Source of the DNA: Erpobdella octoculata
Taxonomy: Eukaryota > Annelida > Clitellata > Hirudinida > Erpobdellidae
Length of the DNA stretch: 64,000 bases
NCBI GenBank assembly: GCA_963978895.1
Contig: OZ022240.1
Location: 62,501 to 126,500 of the forward strand
Direction: 5' to 3'
The notes beneath the pieces were generated by a model, which searched no databases, was not told where the DNA came from, and worked only from the letters and a program-made list of their open reading frames with translations. The position numbers and the translations under genes were made by a program. Numbering within the stretch: position 1 is the stretch's first letter; each line of letters opens with the position of its first letter. Positions 47,876-60,400 of the stretch are shown in pieces.

Positions 47876-50800
47876 TCACCACGTCCTCGTGGAAAACTGA
47901 CTTTGAGAAAACATGGAAGAATCTCTGACCCCGTCGTATTGCATGAAATTGTTCTCTTCGTTATAATTCTGTTGTAAAACTGCAAATTGATTGTACGCCG
48001 TTGGCAGATGCTGCTGTTGCAGATGATGATGGTGGTATTCGTATTCGCCAGTGTTGCTATTGTTGGTGACGCTGTAGTGATGAGGCTGAAGTGGATGGCT
48101 GTTACTTGGTGTTGTTATTGTAGCGTGCTGTAAGGAAAGATAAGATGAAGTGGAAACGCAATATGGCAACGGAGATGAAGGACCGCCCGAGAATGACGAC
48201 AGACGAAGAGGATTCGATGGAGCACCGAGACCAGTCGATGCCGACGATGACGACGATGATGAACAAGGTTTTCCATCTCTAACTAATACAGGAACTGAAA
48301 TTCTTCTTGGTGAATGAAGCTGATGATGGTGGTGTTGTTGATGATGTTGTTGTTGGTGTTGTTGTTGTTGTTGCATAATTGTTAGTTGCTCGAGACTTTT
48401 GTCTTGCGTCTGTCTTTTCATTTTATACCTTCTGTTTTGGAACCAGATTTTTACCTGAGGGCGTTTACAACAAACTGGTAGTTAAGAAAAATTAAAAAAT
48501 ATTTAATTAAGTTTTTGTTCCATTTAACTACATAATTATTTTTACCAAATTCTTTCGTCAATACATCAGTTCGTCCACACTCCCACCCTTATATCTACGC
48601 ATTCATTCGTACGTCCATTGTATCAATTACTGTTCATCCGTCCATCCTTCCATTTATCCATCAGTCCGTCAACGTTCATCCACCAAACACAACCCATCTA
48701 TCCATTCATTCATCCGTCCATCCATCCATCCATCCGTCCGTCCGTCCGTCCGTCCGTCCATCCATCCATCCATCCATCCATCCATCCATCCATCCATCCA
48801 TCCATCCATCCATCCATCCATCCATCCATCCATCCATCCATCCATCCATCCATCCATCCATCCATCCATCCATCCATCCATCCATCCATCCATCCATCCA
48901 TCCATCCATCCATCCATCCATCCATCCATCCATCCATCCATCCATCCATCCATCCATCCATCCATCCATCCATCCATCCATCCATCCATCCATCCATCCA
49001 TCCATCCATCCATCCATCCATCCATCCATCCATCCATCCATCCATCCATCCATCCATCCATCCATCTTTTCTGCCAGTATATTTCATCTATTTATCGATT
49101 AATTTATCCCACCTGCTGCGAGCTGAGTTTGAGTATGTTGGCAAGCTGGTCCCTCTCAGGGGCAGAGAGATAGCGCTGCTGTTTGAACCTTCTTTCCAGT
49201 TCGTAGACCTGAGCCTGCGAGAACAAAACTCGAGGTTTTCTTTTTGTTTTGTGCAGTAACAACCGGCATTTTGATGGATTGTCATCTGTAGACGATACAC
49301 ACGATGCCGAAGTTGTAGCCGTTACAGATGATGATGATGATGACGAAGTGACAGCTGTTGTTGTCAACGATGTCGTTGAAGCTGTTGGCGAAGAAGAAGT
49401 CAACTTGGTGGAAGCTGACAACTTTTGCTTGGCTTGTTGTTGTTGATGATGATGATGTTGTGATTGTTGCGTAATACTGCGATGAGATTTTTCTTGTGTT
49501 TTTTTGTCGTTAGACGTAGTTGATGAAGGAATAACGTCGTTGTTTTTTTGAGTTGTAGTCGTAGTTGTGATGTCGTTGTCACGAGCCGTCGTCGGCACTC
49601 GCTTTTCGATGCGTGCGGCCGTTCCGAGATCTCCGACATCTTCAGAATTGTTTCCTGTAAATAATTAACATAAAAACAATCAAGGTGGTCTCATTTATTA
49701 ACTCAGGAATGCCATTTTGAATCATCATCTGTCTTGTTTGCTAACTCTCTCCCTCTTCAGATCGTCGGTAGAAGGCATTATTAAAAAATAAATAAAATTA
49801 AATAAGTAAAATTAGGTATGTAAACAATAAATAAAAATAAATAAATAAAATTATCTAAAAAATAAATAGAAACTATTTTTTAAATAATATACCTAAATAC
49901 AAATTTAGTAACAACTAAACAAAAATTATCCAACACAAAAATAACAGATCAACCATCTGCCAAGATACTTAATTGAACAATTAACAATTATTAAAAGTAG
50001 CGAATCAAATGAAAAGTTGTCTCAATCGACCGAGATATGTTGAAACTGAAATGGAACCTGTCTTACGTGTGTGGAAAGTGGAAATGGTTCGTATGCATTT
50101 TGTTTTGTTATTGTTAAAGAATCTGTTCGTTGCAAGAATTGTTTATCATGCCATTCCTGTTTATTCTTCTATGTTAATTTGTCTATGCTTGTCATAGACA
50201 TTTAAGTCTATGTTCTTTAGAATGGAAAGAGAAACGGGGCTTCACACGACTTCAACATAAACTGAATTCCAAAAATCTTTAAAGCTAATAATTTATGTCA
50301 TTGCTGGAAATGCTGTTCTAGCTGTAGTGCAGTAAGGAATTTATTGGCAGACACCCTTCTGACAAAATAAAAACTTAAGCACATTTTCAAAAGAATATTA
50401 CATCATACAGGTACCAAAATAAAACCATTATCAATTTTTCAGATATGGTGTCAATATTTTTGATTACTATTTCTATTTTCAGTAATCTGAGACATAAAAT
50501 AGATTGATGCAGTCCTTGCACTCTTTACTAGCTGCCTCCCTTCGAACAATATATCCATTAATATTTGCAAATAAACTATTTAATTGTCTTAAAACCAAAA
50601 TTATGCACGCTTATATAAACAGTTTTCAGGTATCCATTTCATGAAGTTTGTATCGATAATCGAGTATCTCCTTCAGTTCAGGGCTCATCGGAGTCTCCAT
50701 GATAGGCGCTTTCCGTCTGAAAAAGAAGAAACTTTGAGGATCGGAGGTGTAGGGCATGTAAGATTCATTTACTTGTTGATGTTGTTGCAAGCTAGCATTT

Positions 50801-52554
50801 TTTATAAATTGTCTGATTGTATCTGAGGGAACCTGCCGACTGGTTTGTTGAAAATGTTGATATTGTTGCTGCTGATACTGTTTTTCTTCTGACATTAATT
50901 CGTAACCAGGATACAAGTTTTGGTCAAGAAGTTGAAAATAATATAAATGTTCTTTTGGCAACAATTGCTGCTTGGCATACAATTCTCTCTGTAATTGTAG
51001 TTGTTGCTGCTGTTGCTGAAATGCCCATTTTTGATATAGTTGTAGTTGCTGTTGCTGTTGCATATCTTGTTTTTGCTGTAGTTGGTGGGCACAACCGGTA
51101 CTGAACTTGTGAAGATCTTTATTGACATAGTTGTAGTTTTGGTTTGCATAAGAACAGGGAAAGTTTGAATTAATAGAATGGTTATTCATCTGCAATTCTC
51201 CTGTGCTTTGGCCGTCTATTTTGTACAGTGGAAAGTTTGAGGTGCTACCAGAAGTGTAGTAATACATGGGAAAACTTGGAAAACATTCTTCACCACCGTC
51301 ACATGGAAAGTTATTAGCTCCTCTATGATTGCTAAGACCATGGTTACTTATGGGAACCCATCGTGAATTACAACTTTCTTCGTACACAGCATTCGAAGGG
51401 CCAGTTTTAACCCATTTGTTTGCAGGAAATGCGGCGGATATGGTCCCCGCGGCTATGGGACAAACGTAGTTTGTGCAGTCCATTATAAACTAACAAATTT
51501 ACAAATATTTATTGTAGAAGATTAATGCAAATCTGACAGCTATCTGCTTTCCAGAGTTCGAGTTTTAACTGAGTAAATTATGCATACGATTAGTGATTAT
51601 AAAAAAAAGTTTCCTCTAAAATATTAAAGTCATTTTGGCGTCGGCCGAAGATTTAATAGGTGGATTATTCCGCTGTTGAATTTTTTGCTTGTTTACGTTA
51701 TTAATTGAAATGAAAGAAAGAAAGAAACAACTTCCTCATCGTAACGTTGAAAATAAAATTCTATAAAACTTCTAAAGCGCTTTAAAAATATGCAAAAAAA
51801 ATTTAAGAATATTAAGATGAACATTATACTTTATCAATATAAAAGTATTAATTGTCATTTTAATAGAAAAATTACCGTGATTTTTAAAAAGAGGTTCGTC
51901 TTTAAGCAGATCGACAGTTAGTGCAGAGTCTGGGCGGGAATTTTTGTCTGTGAAAACGTTTTCCTGCAAGGTGTGAAACGTGGTTGTCGTTGTTGTTGGT
52001 TTGTACGGTAGTTTGTCGTTGTATGAAAGTTCAGGTAAAACTCCTGGGTAGGGGACTGGGTGTTGTTGTGGCTGATGGACGAAAGGAGAGTTGTAAGCAG
52101 GAGTGTAGCTGTAGTTGGTGGGATACTGTGAATATTCTCCGTTTTTTGACTGGAAACACGGTTCGGAATCTGGATTAATAGAAACATCGGTGAAAATCTT
52201 TCCACTTCTCAGACTTTCATCGCGATCGAATTTCCTGTACGGAAGAAATGGAAACGGCTCGTTGTATGGATCGTCTTGAAATGGAATATAAGAATGATTG
52301 TTAGCAGCAGCAAACTGTTGATAGTAGTTGTAGCTATGGACGTCTTCGTCGTTGTCGTTACAATCTGCAGATCTTATGTAGTTGTGCGAGATGTAATCGT
52401 GCGACAAACCAAGATTATCGAATTTTTTACTTTTTATTTCATCCACCTTTTGTCTGTACTCGTCCATATTTGTCACATCATTGGAAGCTTCGTAACTGAT
52501 GTAAGAGAAATCCCGACCCGATTCATAAACCAAAGGTTTCGAAGACATTTTCAT
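47876..52554 (-). CDS. NK2-class homeobox transcription factor, Nkx2-5/tinman (NK4) type
   Basis: Nuclear DNA-binding regulator. The NK4 group (tinman, Nkx2-5) specifies heart and visceral mesoderm. Three exons sum to 1800 nt (599 aa): 51876-52554, 49113-49654 and 47876-48454. The homeodomain starts [20 protein letters not shown] and continues [20 protein letters not shown]. It is split at Q44/V45 and resumes [15 protein letters not shown] with the NK2-diagnostic Tyr54. Downstream is the NK2-specific domain [15 protein letters not shown]. The C-terminus FSTRTW resembles the GIRAW ending of Nkx2-5. Exons 2 and 3 have Gln, His, Ser and Thr runs. A clear N-terminal TN motif is not seen, though LTVDLLKDE near the end of exon 1 is faintly similar. 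Intron 1 holds another ORF and intron 2 a giant TCCA repeat. Confidence 0.92.
48703..49065. repeat. (TCCA)n microsatellite inside the homeobox intron
   Basis: About 85-90 near-perfect TCCA units, with a short TCCG block at about 48733-48758 near one end. It lies wholly within the intron that splits the homeodomain codons (48455-49112) and takes up more than half of it. The three long ORFs across it (IHPS and MDGW repeats) are artefacts. Confidence 0.98.
49655..50625. other. Part of NK2 gene intron 1, 3' of the nested ORF
   Basis: AT-rich with A/AATAA-rich low-complexity sequence at 49780-49880. A 62-codon plus-strand ORF at 50009 has no supporting features. It could hold regulatory elements or the 3' UTR of the nested ORF. 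Confidence 0.35.
50626..51483 (-). CDS. Nested Gln-rich ORF within NK2 gene intron 1
   Basis: An uninterrupted 285-codon frame from ATG 51483 to a TGA at 50626, on the same strand as the homeobox gene. The first 100 residues are complex, with Cys, Tyr, Phe, Pro and Gly ([20 protein letters not shown]). The middle is Gln-rich, and the last 70 residues are again complex ([19 protein letters not shown]). It has no signal peptide, membrane segment or domain I recognise. The non-repetitive parts make chance unlikely. It could be a nested single-exon gene, an alternative first exon or terminal exon of the homeobox gene, or a retrocopy. I see no donor that would join it in frame to exon 2 at 49654 and no homeobox in it. 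Confidence 0.5.
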   Translation of the reverse strand: MDCTNYVCPIAAGTISAAFPANKWVKTGPSNAVYEESCNSRWVPISNHGLSNHRGANNFPCDGGEECFPSFPMYYYTSGSTSNFPLYKIDGQSTGELQMNNHSINSNFPCSYANQNYNYVNKDLHKFSTGCAHQLQQKQDMQQQQQLQLYQKWAFQQQQQQLQLQRELYAKQQLLPKEHLYYFQLLDQNLYPGYELMSEEKQYQQQQYQHFQQTSRQVPSDTIRQFIKNASLQQHQQVNESYMPYTSDPQSFFFFRRKAPIMETPMSPELKEILDYRYKLHEMDT

Positions 52555-55500
52555 AGATTTTATGTTTACAGTTTAAAATCTTTTGTTGAACGATCATAAA
52601 AATCTCAACTTAATTTTTACTCGAAATTGATTTAACAGCACCTTATTGAAAGATTAACACATTTGACGACAACGAACATTCTTTCTCTATATCAATCAAA
52701 TAAAATCCAAGAAATACATTAAAAAGAAACTATTCAAGCACTTAACAAAAACTTATTTGAGAAAATTCAATGCCGAACGTTGAAAAAGCACAAGATCGAA
52801 CGAAGCCTGATTTCTCCGCGGTAGGCAACTTTTAAGAACCGTTTGGACCCGCTCTTCCTAAATACACGAAAACTCTTCATCGGTAAATGTGTGTGTGCGT
52901 ATGTGTGTACGTGTGTGTGTGTGTGCGTACATATATCACACAACTTATATGTGTGCATAGATATGTGTAATTACTTATGAGTTATCACGTGCTTATGCCG
53001 TTTTGTTCAATCGTGCGTTCGTTTAAGGCTCTCTTTTAAGGTTCCCACGAAATGTAGACACAATTAAAACCGATACTCGATAATTACACGCAATTAAATA
53101 ATATTAATTATACCAACGATTAATATAATAATTTAAAATAGACACCTAATTAGATTGACATCCTTGCATAGCATAAAAAACTGCCATGGAAAATCATGCT
53201 GAGATCAAGAAGGCGCTAAACTTATTACTTTAAAAGAGACGTCTGCTACTTCAACCGTTTAGCAAATCACAGATGATTGACAAGTGCTACTTTTGTAGGC
53301 GTGGCTTCCAGGAAACTTCCGGCGAATAGGATTAAAAATAATGCACAGACACGAGTTAGAACAAATATTCACACACACAGAGACATACCACACACGAAGT
53401 GTTCCTATCTTTTGGACTTCCGAATCATCAACAGAATTAGAGCGTCACGCTAGATAATGACTATGACGAAATGATTTGCAATCAAAGCCTCGTTTATCTT
53501 TAACTTGCTTCGTAATACAGATGTAAAAAAAACGAAAGAAACATGAAGATTCGTTGCAGGAGAAGAATTTATAAAAAAAAAATTAAAAAAAAAGAAAGTG
53601 AAATTTACAAACAATGGAAAACTTTTTGAAGTACGTGTGACTATATTTAACCTAAAATTTACATTGGAAAAGCTGGGACGTCTTTAATTTTATGTAGTGG
53701 AGAGGTCGGTTGAAGGAAGTGAATATTTGTTTTATCTGAATTTATCAATACGTTAAGGAAAAATGTATGGAAAGAGAGAGAGAGAAAAAGAGAGAGAAGC
53801 ACAAAAATAAATCAGAAGAAAAAAAAGAGAAGATAAAAAAAGGAGAGGAAAAAAGAAACAAATAGATCGAAATAAGGAAGAGAGCAGCTGTTTATGAGTG
53901 GAAGTGTCTCAAGAAAATGAACAAGCTTAGTATCATTCCCATGTCAACTTGTTTGCATTCACTGCGGTGGTGGATATGGAAAGGAGGAGAGAGGGAGGAG
54001 AAGAATGTTGGAAAGTGATTTAATAAAATTTACGAATATATTCTACCTACTTGTAAACACCGTTGCTAAATGATCGCGATTCTAAATTGAAACAATCATA
54101 ATAAAACAAATTACGCCAACGATTTTTTATTCATTTTTAATTTGTTAATTAAAAAAATATTAAAAAATATTTTATAACATAATTAAAAAAAACGGAAGTT
54201 GTGAATAAACTCAAAGTGACTCAAAAGGTCAATGTCAGTGGCGGACGACTACCTGTGTGAATTAAAGATAAGAATTAGGAACGAAGAGAAGAGGGGGGAG
54301 GGTGTCAGTCATTAATATAAAGGAAGAAGACGCATCTTGAACTACCAGTCCACGATATACATACAATACAACAATCCTTTATTCTTTTCTATTCAAAATG
54401 AATTCAAGACTCCTGAATGTCGTCAAGAAATTACAAAAGAAGAGACCCCTTGTCTGAAGAGAGTTGGGTCCTTCATTAAACTTTCTAAACATTTTCAACC
54501 ACTCAGCTCTCTGTAAACATTACTTTGCACCGCCTCCAGTTGATCGGACATCCAATGGAAATGATCGTACCTGTTTTAAAAAAAGTTTTTTCCTGTTAAC
54601 TCCGCCTTCGAAACATCTTGGGTTGATACTAGAGATCATTTTCCTGTATATTTAATTAACTGAATAATTTCAAGATTTGTAATCTCGCCGTAAGTGTAAA
54701 TTACTGTAAACAATGATATTGTAGTTTACTTGTAGGCGATTCATTCTGGAAGTACCACATGTGTTTTTTGCGTGGGCTTCTCATTATAATTAGAGGTAGG
54801 TATATTGAGCAGGAAGAAGAAAGAGAGATGGGGAAAAGAGAGGAAAAATGATGATGGGGGGATACTGGTCGACCACCATCGCCTACCACCACTTGAGATA
54901 GTGTTTACCCAGACCGATCGTGACTTGAAGTTATAATGAGAGTAAACAGAGCTGTGTTGCCTCTTGAAAGAATAATAATATTCAACAACTACCAGAAGTA
55001 GTTGCTTCTTCTCTAATGTAGTTGTGTTAATTTTAGTAGTCGTGGTGCAGCAGAAAAAGTAGTAGTAGTATTAGTAATAGTAGTGGTAGCAGTCGTAAGA
55101 AATGTTTGATGCGTTAGGTAAAGTGTGAATAATGAGGAAAGAAAAAATATGCAGTTAATGTCGTTGTAGTTTACCAATTCCGAATCATCGGACCTTTTTC
55201 TTCAACATTTCTTAATCACCTGGTAGCAGTTTGAGCGACCAGTAAAACTTTAAAAGTATGTTTTCTTAACTCCACCGATGCTTTCATTGCACGGAAAGAT
55301 ATGAAAGCATCAGTGCTGATGTCCATACCATCCCTAGACTAACTTTCTTATCAATCCTTTTCTGTTTAACATGTGCCAAGCTACTATTGGCCCGAGGCTA
55401 TTACTACTTAATAATTTTATAATCATAATCATACTATTCATGGTAGAGGCTGAATCTAAGGTTAAATAAATTGCTTTTTTGCTTGCTGGTTAGTAGGTAT

Positions 55501-57450
55501 ACCGAGAAGACGACATTTTGTAAATGTTTTGCTTAGGAAGACTTAACTTTAAAAATTTTAAACTTAACAAGCTTTTAAATTTATTTTATCCATTTTTTAA
55601 TTCTGCAAAACAACTGGCTATATTATTAATCTATCATGATTGATGATGATGACAAAAAAGATGGTGATGATGACGCTACATGTTTTCCATCTAAGAAGTT
55701 TGTTTGCTGTGCGCCAAAAATTAATTACAAAGGTTATTTGCCACAGATGTTTTAGAGACGTTTGCTCGACCGATGACGGGTGGTTGTGAGGAAAAGCTAG
55801 AAACGTGGGTGTTAGGAACGCTTAAACATGTCCCCTCCTGTCTCTACCTCATTTTTATGTTTTAATTTAAGTAGTAACTATTGTTATTTTTTTGTTGGCT
55901 TAAAGAGAGCTAAAACACTTGCATTGATTGAGAGTGCAGTATATAATATTTACCCTTACCTGGAAGTCAACGTAATCTCCCCTAATAATCAGAAGCACCT
56001 ACAAAACAGCTTACAAAATCAACCAGGCTTGTGTTTACTACCAGATTTCAAACCTTGTCTTGCCAGTTTTGTCTCTCCGTCCCCCTTTTCAAAAGAATCG
56101 TTTTATAATGTGAGAGAACATTATAAAAATATACATCATCGTAGGTAAACAATGAATGAATGAATAAATCTTAATACCTACCAAATAACAATCTGGCAGT
56201 TGTTTTAGTAAAAAAAAATAAATTTAAAGTAAACAGAACTTCAAACGGAGTTTTCTTTGTGGCCTATACGATTTACGTTAGCAACATAAATTTAAAATGC
56301 CTCTTTTTCTTTTTTGTTTATCAAGAATTCGTTCTCGGTTTTAATTCTTTTGCCGATATTCTGAAAAAAAGAAAGAAAAAAGTGCAAAGAACAACTTGGA
56401 ACTAATTTACGACCAGATTTCTAGTTTTCCAACTGAACTGATGACCCTTTGTTACTTTCTGGAGCGCACACTACGTTGAAATACACGTTTGTTGAAAGTG
56501 TTATCTCTCTCTATATTATATATCTTTCACTGCGGTGTGATCAAACTTTTATTTGAACCATTAGCATTCGAGAATACGACATAATATAAAATTAACATTA
56601 CATAACTTTATTAAAATAAGAATAACAAGTCAAACGATTGTGTGGTTATATTCACTGATATTTCTAACTAAAAGTTACACTATAATCCTTAATTTGTCTA
56701 AAAATTTACAATTGTCTCAAAATTTACAGTTTTTTCAGCTCATTCTATTGAATTACAATAAAAAAAACCACAATCCAGTGCTGAAATCTGTTTCACAAGG
56801 TTATAATCTGGAATGCTCTTTTCTCGAAAGGCTCATTATGGTGACTTCACGGACCGATTTTTGGCAGCCCGGCCCGTTTCAAAAGCCAACATTCCAGGCT
56901 CAGCCCGGTCCATTTTTAAAGAACTAAAATCCCAATTTGCTTGGCAAAAAATCACGACCCAGCCCGGCCTGACTTCAAGCCCTCCCCGCCTAAAGACCCC
57001 GAAATCACAGCCCGGCCCGTGAAGTATTCTAGTAGTGACATCTTGTATTAGAAATATAATTACCTAGATTGTAAAATTCAAACTCTAGCGAAGAGCTAAG
57101 AATATTTTAGAATATTAGCTGCTTTCACCTCTTAGATAATATTTGTAAAAAACAAGTAAATACGTATTTTAAAATTAATATTTTATTTCTAAATTAAATA
57201 ATTTAATATTTATTTATCTTAAAAGCTGTTATAGTTCTAAGTTAACGCCTGCAAATCACTTTTCGCACCGCGCTAAAGTATACTTCCTGCTTTACTTGTT
57301 TATGTTTAGCTTTTTTAAATTATACCTACTCATTTGAAATTAAAAATCCTACGAATTCTATTTCATTTTCTTGAACTGATGTATTTATTAGCTGCTATTT
57401 TCTAATTGGTTTTATTTGAATGAGAAATTCGTATAAATCAGGAATGCGGG
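52555..57450. other. Gene-poor interval upstream of the NK2 and ZDHHC genes
   Basis: Nearly 5 kb between two divergent genes. Contents are a GT/AC-rich stretch at about 52885-52930, a purine-rich GAGA/AAAG tract at about 53760-53880 and a purine-rich patch at about 54280-54300. A TATAAAG at about 54317 is followed by a 20-codon ORF at 54398. A GTAGTA tract lies near 55040-55090, and a GC-rich inverted-repeat element at 56844-57025. No conserved protein is visible. As the upstream region of a tinman-type gene it is a natural place for enhancers. Confidence 0.4.
56844..57025. mobile_element. Small GC-rich inverted-repeat element
   Basis: A 182-bp island is much richer in GC than its surroundings. 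It is bounded by ACTTCACGGACCG and its near-perfect complement CGGCCCGTGAAGT (one mismatch in 13). Inside are four copies of CAGCCCGG followed by CCC, TCC or CCT. It encodes nothing convincing. It looks like a miniature inverted-repeat element, but I see no clear target-site duplication. Confidence 0.5.
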
Positions 57451-60400
57451 ATGCCCTGCAAAGCCTCAGGTAAAATTGTTCCGGCGTTTTTCGCCTGGAC
57501 CATACTCATCTTGTGTACTGCCATATTCTTTGCTTGCGCGTAAGTTAAATTTTTTTATGAATAAAGTTAAAATTGTTTACTTTAAAAATTGATGGCTCAT
57601 CGATCGTAATTTATTAATTTTAACGGCCTTACCTACCTAGCATTTTATTACCTGTTTACTTACCTGTAAATTATTAGTGTAAATGGAAACTGTTATTTTA
57701 TGATGATAGCAATGAAGTTATGAATTTCAAGTTTTATATAGATTTTAGAAATTAAAAGTAATAATTGTACTAAAATTTATTATTTCAGTGTTCACTATTT
57801 AATTGCAGGTCACAGTTTCTAGTAGAAAGATTGAGTCCTGCGATTGTTGTATACTTGGCTATTGTCACCTTATTTGTAGTAATAAATTTTTTCCTCTCGA
57901 CATTCAGCGATCCGGGAGTTTACCCAAGAGGTTTGCGGAACATGTGTGTTAAAAGCTTGCATGTTATTCTGATTGATTTTTACTTTGTTTAGTTTAAACT
58001 AAATATATTTGATTATCACAATTTTTAATAGTATAGCTAAGAGAAAATATTTTATATTTAATATAATGTGTACATGTAGAGCTTTCTATATTTCATTTAA
58101 ATTTTAACTCATATCTTATGTTTTTAAAATAATAAAAAATACTTTGTCTTTTAAAGTTTTTTTTATGTTTAATCAAGTATTATTGTACACAAAATTATTT
58201 TGTTCAATTCAGCTGAAGATGATGAAGTAAAAGCTGGTGATGCAAGAGCACCCCTCTTCAAAAATGTGGATGTTAATGGGGTCCCGACAAGACTTAAGTG
58301 GTGTCAGACCTGTAGGTTTTACAGGCCCCCAAGATGCTCACATTGCAGTGTCTGCAACAAATGCGTCGAGGTATTAAATAATATATATATTAACCTTTTA
58401 ATTCAGATTTTATTTTATCGAAGTGTTCTAAAAATATTTTCTTGTACAGGTTTTTGATCATCACTGCCCGTGGGTAAACAACTGCATAGGACGAAAAAAT
58501 TATCGATATTTCTTTTGCTTTTTACTCACTCTATCCATTCACATTGCTAATGTTCTTGGATTTTCAATTTATTTCATTGCTTCTCACAGCTACAATCTGG
58601 CACAGCCCAAGGCCATCTTATTGTAAGCTATTTTTTTTAATATAATGATATTTTCTTTAAATTATTACCGTGTAAGTACCTTTTGATGTCTTATATACTG
58701 TAACCGTGCAATATCAGAAGTGTTTCTATTAGAAAAAAAGCCTGTTTAAGTTTTGCATATCTGTCTTCATCATTTAAAAAGAAAGTTTCTTTTTTATGCT
58801 GAGCAAGGATTAAAATTTAAATCGTGATGGTAAAATCCTATATACTTAAAAGTCAATCATGTAAAAGATTATTATCTAAATTTTTTCAATTGATGAATTT
58901 GTCTATTTTTCAGAATTATTGTTGTAGCAATCAGCGCTCTGCTGTTTGTTCCGATTAGCGGGCTTACCGTATTCCACGTTTTCCTGATTTGCAGAGGGAG
59001 AACAACTAATGAACAGGTACTATTTACCTCTTAATGTTTTTTTTATTTAATTTCACATTACATTAAATGTTTTATTTATTTAATTATGTATTATTTGCTT
59101 TTTGACATTAGTTGACACTACAATAATATTAATAATAGTATCAGTAAATATAAAACACATGGAGGAAATTTACAATAGGTGACTGGCAAGTTGAAAGGAG
59201 GAACAAATCCATTTGACAAAGGGCGATGCAAGAACTTCAACTTTGCTCTCTGCGGTCCAATGTGGCCTAGGTAGTTGGAGAAATTTCTGCTTTTTATCTA
59301 TTGAGCTATTTTTTAATCTTTTTCACATTAGCAAACACTCTGTTTGCTATTGCTTTTAGAAGTGTGCCTCGATCTATAAAAGTATTCTATAAATAACATT
59401 CATTTTCTATCTGTTTCATGATTAGCAAAAGTAAAGAAAAAAGAAGCATTGCAGATCTAGAAAGGCTTAAAGCAACTTACAAGCCACCTTTGTCATCATC
59501 ATTGTCATCCTCATCATCATTGAAAAATCACAAAGAACATCTCTTGAGGTCTATGAGTGAAGAAAGTAATGGATATATTGAAAAGGTGGTTAATGATAAT
59601 ATAGTTTATTTTTAATTATGTGATGGCAAGTGTTTTGCATTTATTTCTTTTAACTTTAGTCTGGTTCTGGTGATTAATATTTAGTAGTTTTATATGAAAT
59701 TGGGTAATGTTTTATTGTATGATTTATAAAAAATACTCATCTTTTATATAAAATAATTTATTTTATTTTTTATTAGCCGGCCATTTCTATTGACACTGAC
59801 GATGACGACATAAAGTTCAATAAACACTACCCAGGTGGTTCATCTCCAAGTTTCAACCCTTTACTCGGTGGTCCTCTCGGAGGAAGTGGGGCAGGTATTT
59901 TGAGTGGTGCCAACGTTCTTGGAGGTGGGGCCGTATTAGGCACTAGCAACTTCAGGACGGCCTTTTCAAGCTCTGCTGTAGCAGGTGAAAAGGCACGAGA
60001 ATTTGGAGGTGGACTGAGTAACAAAAAAAGAAGTCAAAGTGGTAACAGATTGAGTGAGGAAAAAATGGAAATGAGTTACCACGATTTTAATCGTAACGAG
60101 ACCACAAGTCCGGGTGGATACAAGCAGCCAATGAAATCATTGAACAGCTTTTATTCAATTTCTGGAGTTCCTCAATTAAGTCCAATGGGAAAATGGATGG
60201 CTGCTGGTGGTAATTCGGCTGGTAATTCCAAAAACATGGCGAATGATCACGGCAGCTCAGAGTCAAGAAAGCAGCCAAAAGTGTCAGGTGGAAAGTCATT
60301 GGAAAATCTTCAGCCCACCTCTCCATCTTCTGGCATGAGAATGGCTTCTTATGGTAGAATGCTGAACCAGTCCAAAGAGTCTTTGGCCTTGCAGATGCAG

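Noticed and set aside
48618..49259. Long IHPS-repeat and MDGW-repeat ORFs on both strands
   Set aside because: A four-base TCCA repeat is read as a 12-base codon cycle with no stops in several frames. It is intronic in the homeobox gene.
54398..54460. TATA-led 20-codon ORF as a peptide gene
   Set aside because: Too short and without signal peptide or homology. The TATA-like sequence is common in such AT-rich DNA.
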